The position numbers and the translations under genes are program-made. A DNA stretch of 64,000 nt from Dinoroseobacter sp. (lineage in GTDB: Bacteria > Pseudomonadota > Alphaproteobacteria > Rhodobacterales > Rhodobacteraceae): the NCBI GenBank assembly GCA_030066795.1, contig JASJAW010000044.1, positions 1 through 64,000 on the forward strand. The letters run 5' to 3'. Below the pieces are notes generated by a model. The model was not told the origin of the DNA and ran no database searches. It was given only the letters and a program-made list of their open reading frames with translations. Position 1 is the first letter of the stretch; every line of letters starts with the position of its first letter. Below, one piece after another: positions 59,602 to 64,000 of the stretch.

Positions 59602-60162
59602 TTGGCCAAACAATTCGACCGTATCGACGATATGCATAAAGCATTCATCGAAGAACAGCAGATGTTCTTCGTGGCCACCGCGGGCCCAGAAGGTCGCGTT
59701 AACCTGTCCCCCAAGGGCATGGACAGTCTACGCGTGCTCGGGCCCAACCGGATTGCATGGCTCAACGTGACCGGCTCCGGCAACGAAACCGCCGGACATC
59801 TGCTGCAAAATCCGCGCATGACGCTCATGTGGTGCAGCTTCACCAAGCGCCCAATGATCCTGCGCGCGTATGGCACCGCGCGCGCGGTCCATCGTGATGC
59901 GGAGGATTGGGACGCGCTCGCAGGGCTCTTCCCCGGCGGGCCGGAGAAACGGCAAGTCTACGACCTGAGCGTGGACATGATGCAAACCTCTTGTGGATTT
60001 GCGGTCCCATTCATGGACTATGCAGGCCCGCGTGAAACACTCACCCATTGGGCGAAGGACAAGGGCGAAGACCAGATTCACGCATATTGGCGAGAGAAGA
60101 ACCAGACAACAATTGACGGCGCACCTACCAATATTGTTGCCCGCAATCTCGGCGGCAGGTGA
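59602..60162 (+). CDS. Pyridoxamine 5'-phosphate oxidase family protein
   Basis: This 186-residue protein has the split-barrel FMN-binding pattern: FFVATAGPEGRVNLSPKGMD (about residues 18-37), then WLNVTGSGNETAGHLLQNPR (about 53-72) and MWCSFTKRPMILRAYG. It is not PdxH itself, which has other motifs. Such proteins bind FMN or F420; the substrate is not known. The start is TTG 59602, three bases after glmS. It overlaps the next gene at the stop. Confidence 0.8.
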   Translation: MAKQFDRIDDMHKAFIEEQQMFFVATAGPEGRVNLSPKGMDSLRVLGPNRIAWLNVTGSGNETAGHLLQNPRMTLMWCSFTKRPMILRAYGTARAVHRDAEDWDALAGLFPGGPEKRQVYDLSVDMMQTSCGFAVPFMDYAGPRETLTHWAKDKGEDQIHAYWREKNQTTIDGAPTNIVARNLGGR

Positions 60163-60839
60163 TGACGCCGGAAACTGCGCTTGCTCAGATCGAAGCGCTC
60201 GCCAACCCCCAAAAAGCACTGGAAATGGCGGCGTATCACAAAGTGGGCCGCCCCTATCTGGGCGTGGCTAATCCGGACTTGGATCGGCTGGCCAAGGGCT
60301 GGCGCGCCGGGTTGGACGTGGCCGAGCGCGCCGCGTTCGCCGACGCGCTTTGGCAAACCAATATTCACGAGGCCAGGATCGCGGCCGCGAAGTCGCTCAC
60401 CCAAGCCCGGCTAAAGCCCGATGACACACCAGTATGGGAAGTCATCGCCAGCTGGGTCCCCAGTTTCGATGCATGGGCGATTGCAGATCATGCTTGCATG
60501 GCCGGACAACGACGACTTGTTGCCGATCCCTCCCGGCTGAACATTGTCGAAGGCTGGACGCGATCGGACCACTTGTGGACCCGGCGGGCGGCCTTGGTCA
60601 TGACCCTCCCTTGGACCAAGCAAAACCATCCAAAGCCTCAGGACGAGGCAATCCGCGACCGCGTACTGGGCTGGGCGGAAGGCTATGTCGAGGACCCGGA
60701 CTGGTTCATCCAGAAAGCCGTGGCGTGGTGGGTGCGGGATCTGTCAAAGCACGACCGCGCCAGGGCGGAGGCGTTCCTCGCGGGCCCCGGCCTGAAGCTG
60801 AAACCCTTTGCCCAACGCGAGGCGGCGCGCCACCTCTAA
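60162..60839 (+). CDS. DNA alkylation repair (AlkD-like) protein
   Basis: This 225-residue all-helical protein matches the AlkD-like HEAT-repeat family, which excises N3- and N7-alkylated bases. SWVPSFDAWAIADHACM (about residues 96-112) and WTRSDHLWTRRAALVMTLPW (about 131-150) carry Trp and Asp residues in the usual positions. ATG 60162 overlaps the previous stop by one base; GTG 60159 is an alternative. Position after an FMN-type protein has no obvious link. Confidence 0.85.
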   Translation: MTPETALAQIEALANPQKALEMAAYHKVGRPYLGVANPDLDRLAKGWRAGLDVAERAAFADALWQTNIHEARIAAAKSLTQARLKPDDTPVWEVIASWVPSFDAWAIADHACMAGQRRLVADPSRLNIVEGWTRSDHLWTRRAALVMTLPWTKQNHPKPQDEAIRDRVLGWAEGYVEDPDWFIQKAVAWWVRDLSKHDRARAEAFLAGPGLKLKPFAQREAARHL

Positions 60840-61006
60840 GCTGATTCTATTTTGCATATTAAATGTGCACTGCGTGCCCTCAAGATCGCGCACCAAACTG
60901 TACAAGTAATTTCAGCATCCTAGCGCATAGCACCAAGGTCTTGCTGCCCTGCCCTTGAAGCCCCCGCCCCCTGTGGATACTCTCGATGCGCAGGGGAGAA
61001 AGCCAC

Positions 61007-62023
61007 ATGACAGACCAGACCGCACCGCTAATCGATCCGTTTCAGCGCGCCATAGACTATCTGCGCGTTTCGGTAACGGACCGCTGCGATTTTCGCTGTG
61101 TCTACTGCATGTCGGAAAACATGACGTTCCTGCCTAAGAAGGAACTGCTGACCCTAGAGGAGTTGGACCGGATGTGCTCCAACTTCGTGCGGCTTGGGGT
61201 CAAGAAACTGCGGATTACGGGCGGCGAGCCACTGGTGCGCCGCGATATCCTGACCTTCTTCCAGAATATGAGCCGTCATTTGGTCAGCGGCGACCTGCGC
61301 GAGCTGACGCTCACCACCAACGGCTCGCAACTCGAGAAATTCGCGCAGCCCCTGTACGATGTCGGTGTGCGCCGGATCAACGTGTCGATGGATACGCTGG
61401 ACGAAGCGAAATTTGCCGAAATCACGCGCTGGGGCCGCCTGCCCCAGGTCATGCGCGGGATCGACGCAGCCCAGAATGCTGGCTTGCGGATCAAGATCAA
61501 TGCTGTCGCCCTGAAAGGTTTTAACGAAGACGAGCTCTTCCCGATGGTCGAGTGGTGCGCAGAGCGCGACATGGACCTGACCTTTATCGAGGTCATGCCA
61601 ATGGGCGACATTGGCAACGAGAACCGGCTGGATCAGTACTGGAAGCTTTCAGACCTGCGCGCCCGTCTGGCCGAGCAATACACGCTCATCGATCTGGCAG
61701 AACGCACCGGCGGCCCGGCGCGCTATGTCCGCCTCGAGGAGACAGGCCAGAAGATCGGCTTTATCACGCCGCTCACGCATAACTTTTGCGAAAGCTGCAA
61801 CCGCGTGCGCCTGACCTGCACCGGCGAGCTTTATATGTGCCTCGGCCAGGAGGACATGGCCGATTTACGCGCGCCGCTTCGGGACTTCCCGGAAGATGAC
61901 CGCGCACTGGAGAACGCCATTCGAGCGGCGATTGCTCTCAAGCCCAAGGGCCATGATTTCGATTACTCGCGCCAGCGGGTCGATGGTCAGGTCTCCCGCC
62001 ACATGAGCCATACCGGCGGCTAA
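61007..62023 (+). CDS. moaA: GTP 3',8-cyclase MoaA
   Basis: This 338-residue radical-SAM enzyme makes the first intermediate of molybdenum cofactor. Cys27, Cys31 and Cys34 (CDFRCVYC) bind the SAM cluster; a second cluster is held by [19 protein letters not shown]. The C-terminal SHTGG keeps the double glycine needed in MoaA. A near-DnaA-box (GTATCCACA on the minus strand, 60972-60980) lies upstream but has one mismatch. GGGGAGA precedes ATG 61007. Confidence 0.97.
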   Translation: MTDQTAPLIDPFQRAIDYLRVSVTDRCDFRCVYCMSENMTFLPKKELLTLEELDRMCSNFVRLGVKKLRITGGEPLVRRDILTFFQNMSRHLVSGDLRELTLTTNGSQLEKFAQPLYDVGVRRINVSMDTLDEAKFAEITRWGRLPQVMRGIDAAQNAGLRIKINAVALKGFNEDELFPMVEWCAERDMDLTFIEVMPMGDIGNENRLDQYWKLSDLRARLAEQYTLIDLAERTGGPARYVRLEETGQKIGFITPLTHNFCESCNRVRLTCTGELYMCLGQEDMADLRAPLRDFPEDDRALENAIRAAIALKPKGHDFDYSRQRVDGQVSRHMSHTGG

Positions 62024-62031
62024 ACCCTGTG

Positions 62032-62051
62032 GCGGAGCTTCCTAGCTCCGC
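62032..62051. terminator. Perfect hairpin between moaA and the convergent amidotransferase gene
   Basis: GCGGAGCT and AGCTCCGC make an 8-bp stem with a TCCT loop. It begins nine bases after the moaA stop and spans the stop of the convergent gene (62042-62044). No T-run is present, so it may end transcripts weakly in both directions. Confidence 0.45.
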
Positions 62052-62782
62052 GCGTAGTGCCTCACGAAATTCTGCAGAATACGCGCGGCGCCGGACGTAT
62101 CCACATCGCTGTTGCGCGCGATCAGCGCGTCGGCTTCCTCCGGCGGAAAGTACCCCTTGTCTTTGTAGGCTCTTACGCGCACTGCGAGCCCGTCGGGGTC
62201 CGCTTCGGGATGAAACTGCGTCGCATAGATGTTTTGCCCAACGCGGATCATCTGGAACGGACAAACTTCGCCTTCCATTAGATGCACAGCGCCTTGTGGC
62301 AGCGTCTGAAGCGCTTCTTTGTGACCAACGAAAGCGGTGATGGGGTTCGGCAGGTCCCTCAGGATCGGATCGGCGCGTCCCGCCTCGGTCAGGACACAGG
62401 GCACGGCCCCCACCTCTTCCGAGTAACGACGCTTGGACACCTCGACCCCAAGGTGATGCCCCAACACGCTAATCCCATAACAACAGCCCATGAACGGAAC
62501 ATCACGTTCGGTGATCTCGGGCATCAGCGACAGGATCGCCGCCTCGATCTTTGCCTCGGTGGGCGTTTTGTCCTCGGGTGCATCGGACACGCAGCCGGGT
62601 CCGCCTCCGACGATCACGCCGGAATAGGCTGACAGATCCAGATCATCGGGCAGATCCTCGCGGTCGAGGCATATGCGATGGGTATCTTCCGCGCGCAGAC
62701 TTGATTTCGCGAGGATCGCGGCGTACTCGTCGTCAGAGACAACTTGCTCCGGGCGCAGCTGAAGGATCAGAAACGGTTTCAT
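62042..62782 (-). CDS. Class I glutamine amidotransferase-like protein
   Basis: This 246-residue protein has the class I glutaminase fold: GVIVGGGPG (about residues 55-63), nucleophile Cys in MGCCYGISVLGH (about 98-109), and ATQFHPEADPDG with the catalytic His (about 188-199). It resembles the stand-alone GMP synthase-like amidotransferases, which often hydrolyse gamma-glutamyl compounds. No synthase partner is adjacent. The substrate is unknown. Confidence 0.85.
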   Translation of the reverse strand: MKPFLILQLRPEQVVSDDEYAAILAKSSLRAEDTHRICLDREDLPDDLDLSAYSGVIVGGGPGCVSDAPEDKTPTEAKIEAAILSLMPEITERDVPFMGCCYGISVLGHHLGVEVSKRRYSEEVGAVPCVLTEAGRADPILRDLPNPITAFVGHKEALQTLPQGAVHLMEGEVCPFQMIRVGQNIYATQFHPEADPDGLAVRVRAYKDKGYFPPEEADALIARNSDVDTSGAARILQNFVRHYARS

Positions 62783-62831
62783 CCCCGCCGCTTAGCGTGC
62801 TGCGCGCGCGCGGACAAGCGCGCGGCTTGCC

Positions 62832-63998
62832 TCAGGCGCTCAGAGGCAGGCGGCTTTCGACCATTTCGGCATACCAGGAGCATCCGGCCGGGATGGCTTC
62901 GTCGTTGAAATTGTACTCCGGGTGATGCACCGGTGCAGTATCGCCGTTGCCGACGAGAATATAAGCACCCGGCCGCGCCTCCAGCATATACGCAAAATCC
63001 TCGCCCCCCATGATTAACGGCGCGTCCGCGCACTCCCCCGAGACGCGGCGCGCGGCCTCGGCGGCATATTCTGTCTCTGTCTCTGTATTCACCATCACCG
63101 GGTAGCCGTAGAGCATCTCCAGCTCAGCCTTGGCGCCCAGCCCTTCGGCAACACCGGTCGCAATAGAACGCAGCCGGTCTTCGGCGAGCTTGCGCATGTC
63201 GGCATCGAGCGTGCGCATCGTGCCACGCAGGGTCACCGACTGAGGGATTACATTAAACGCGGTCGACGACGTCTCGAAGGACGTCACAGAGACAACAATC
63301 TGTTTGACCGGGTTCGCGTTGCGGCTGGCGATGGTCTGCAGCGCGGTCACGACATGGGCTGCGGCGACAGTCGGGTCGATCACCTCATGCGGTTTGGCGG
63401 CATGTCCGCCCTTGCCCCGGATTACAAGTTCGAACTGATCGGTCGCTGCAAAGAACGGCCCCGGCCGGATGGCGAACTTGCCAAGCGGCTGACCCGGCCA
63501 GTTGTGCATTCCGTACACTTCATCGATTCCGAAGCGTTCGATCAAGCCATCCTCGACCATTTCGCGCCCCCCACCACCGCCTTCTTCGGCAGGCTGGAAG
63601 ATCACCACGCAGGTCCCATCGAAATTGCGGGTCTCAGCCAGGTACTTCGCTGCGCCAAGCAGCATCGCAGTGTGCCCGTCATGGCCGCAGGCATGCATCG
63701 CACCGGGTGTCTTGGAGGCGTAGTCGACACCGGTTTCCTCGTGGATCGGCAGCGCGTCCATGTCCGCACGCAATCCAACCGTCCGCCCGGACGCGCTTTC
63801 GCGCCCCCTGATCACGCCCACAACGCCCGTGCGCCCGATCCCTGTCACTACCTCGTCGCAGCCAAACGCGCGCAGCTTCTCGGCGACAAGCGCCGAGGTC
63901 CGGTGGGTTTCAAAAAGGATTTCCGGGTGCGCGTGGATGTCCTGCCGCCAGGCGGAGATCTCGGAAAGTAGTTCAGCAAAGCGGTTTTTAATCGGCAT
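62832..63998 (-). CDS. M20 family amidohydrolase (hippurate hydrolase-like)
   Basis: This 388-residue zinc-dependent hydrolase has metal ligands in HACGHDGHTAMLLG (about residues 101-114), EEGGGGGREM (about 137-146), MHNWPG (about 163-168) and a late HPEYNFND stretch. The dimerisation domain lies in the middle. Members remove acyl groups from amino acids, such as hippurate or N-acetyl-amino acids, or convert indole amides. The start codon lies two bases from the end of the window, so it is complete. Confidence 0.9.
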   Translation of the reverse strand: MPIKNRFAELLSEISAWRQDIHAHPEILFETHRTSALVAEKLRAFGCDEVVTGIGRTGVVGVIRGRESASGRTVGLRADMDALPIHEETGVDYASKTPGAMHACGHDGHTAMLLGAAKYLAETRNFDGTCVVIFQPAEEGGGGGREMVEDGLIERFGIDEVYGMHNWPGQPLGKFAIRPGPFFAATDQFELVIRGKGGHAAKPHEVIDPTVAAAHVVTALQTIASRNANPVKQIVVSVTSFETSSTAFNVIPQSVTLRGTMRTLDADMRKLAEDRLRSIATGVAEGLGAKAELEMLYGYPVMVNTETETEYAAEAARRVSGECADAPLIMGGEDFAYMLEARPGAYILVGNGDTAPVHHPEYNFNDEAIPAGCSWYAEMVESRLPLSA

Positions 63999-64000
63999 CC

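Noticed and set aside
60840..61006. Molybdenum cofactor riboswitch before moaA
   Set aside because: The 167-bp leader is too short and shows no extended paired structure; only a one-mismatch DnaA-box-like 9-mer was seen.

Overview
The window looks like chromosomal DNA of a GC-rich alphaproteobacterium, most probably a member of the Roseobacter group (Rhodobacteraceae/Rhodobacterales). The evidence is the gene content and order: a long nuo operon broken up by small Rhodobacterales-type genes (DUF5333, DUF5337, a helix-hairpin-helix protein), a tail of nuoN-birA-coaX-rnj behind it, and a leucine/isovalerate catabolism cluster. The taxonomic call is inference, because no rRNA or tRNA gene was found. 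No phage, insertion sequence, integrase or CRISPR array was seen.

Layout. Positions 1-22 kb are mostly plus-strand housekeeping genes: pyrC (partial), pyrE, dnaB (with a perfect DnaA box upstream), a DUF1194 protein, alr, an MlaE/MlaF-like ABC pair, a PqiA-like protein among small membrane proteins, radA, cvpA, a secreted rhodanese, a DUF3604 protein, a VTT-like membrane protein and purF. Next come an Ldh-type dehydrogenase and bioY on the minus strand, then an SDR, a SnoaL-like protein, prfC and a DEAD-box helicase (second DnaA box). Positions 21.66-22.15 kb hold a frame-broken fragment that reads like an alkaline phosphatase.

Positions 22.2-44.9 kb are one minus-strand block: nuoA-B-C-[sulfotransferase]-D-E(+HhH)-[membrane HhH]-[DUF5337]-F-[DUF5333]-[DUF5333]-[DUF3291]-[pentapeptide]-G-H-I-[carboxymuconolactone decarboxylase-like]-J-[secreted protein]-K-L-M-N-birA-coaX-rnj. 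All 14 subunits of respiratory complex I are present. Ten extra genes sit among them, many joined to their neighbours by 4-base stop/start overlaps. This is the most interesting part of the window. NuoE carries a C-terminal domain repeated in the adjacent membrane-anchored protein, and two DUF5333 genes lie in tandem. These extras are candidates for lineage-specific accessory or assembly factors of complex I.

Positions 45.2-53.9 kb hold a glycine-zipper lipoprotein and the leucine degradation genes ivd, mccB, mccA, a GST, hmgL and an enoyl-CoA hydratase. An ompW-type gene on the opposite strand splits the cluster. The biotin carboxylase subunit, bioY and birA together give biotin uptake, attachment and use within one window.

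Positions 54-64 kb hold a secreted arylsulfatase, a phosphoglycolate phosphatase, glmU-glmS (UDP-GlcNAc synthesis), an FMN-type oxidase-family protein coupled to an AlkD-like protein, moaA, a class I glutamine amidotransferase and an M20 amidohydrolase.
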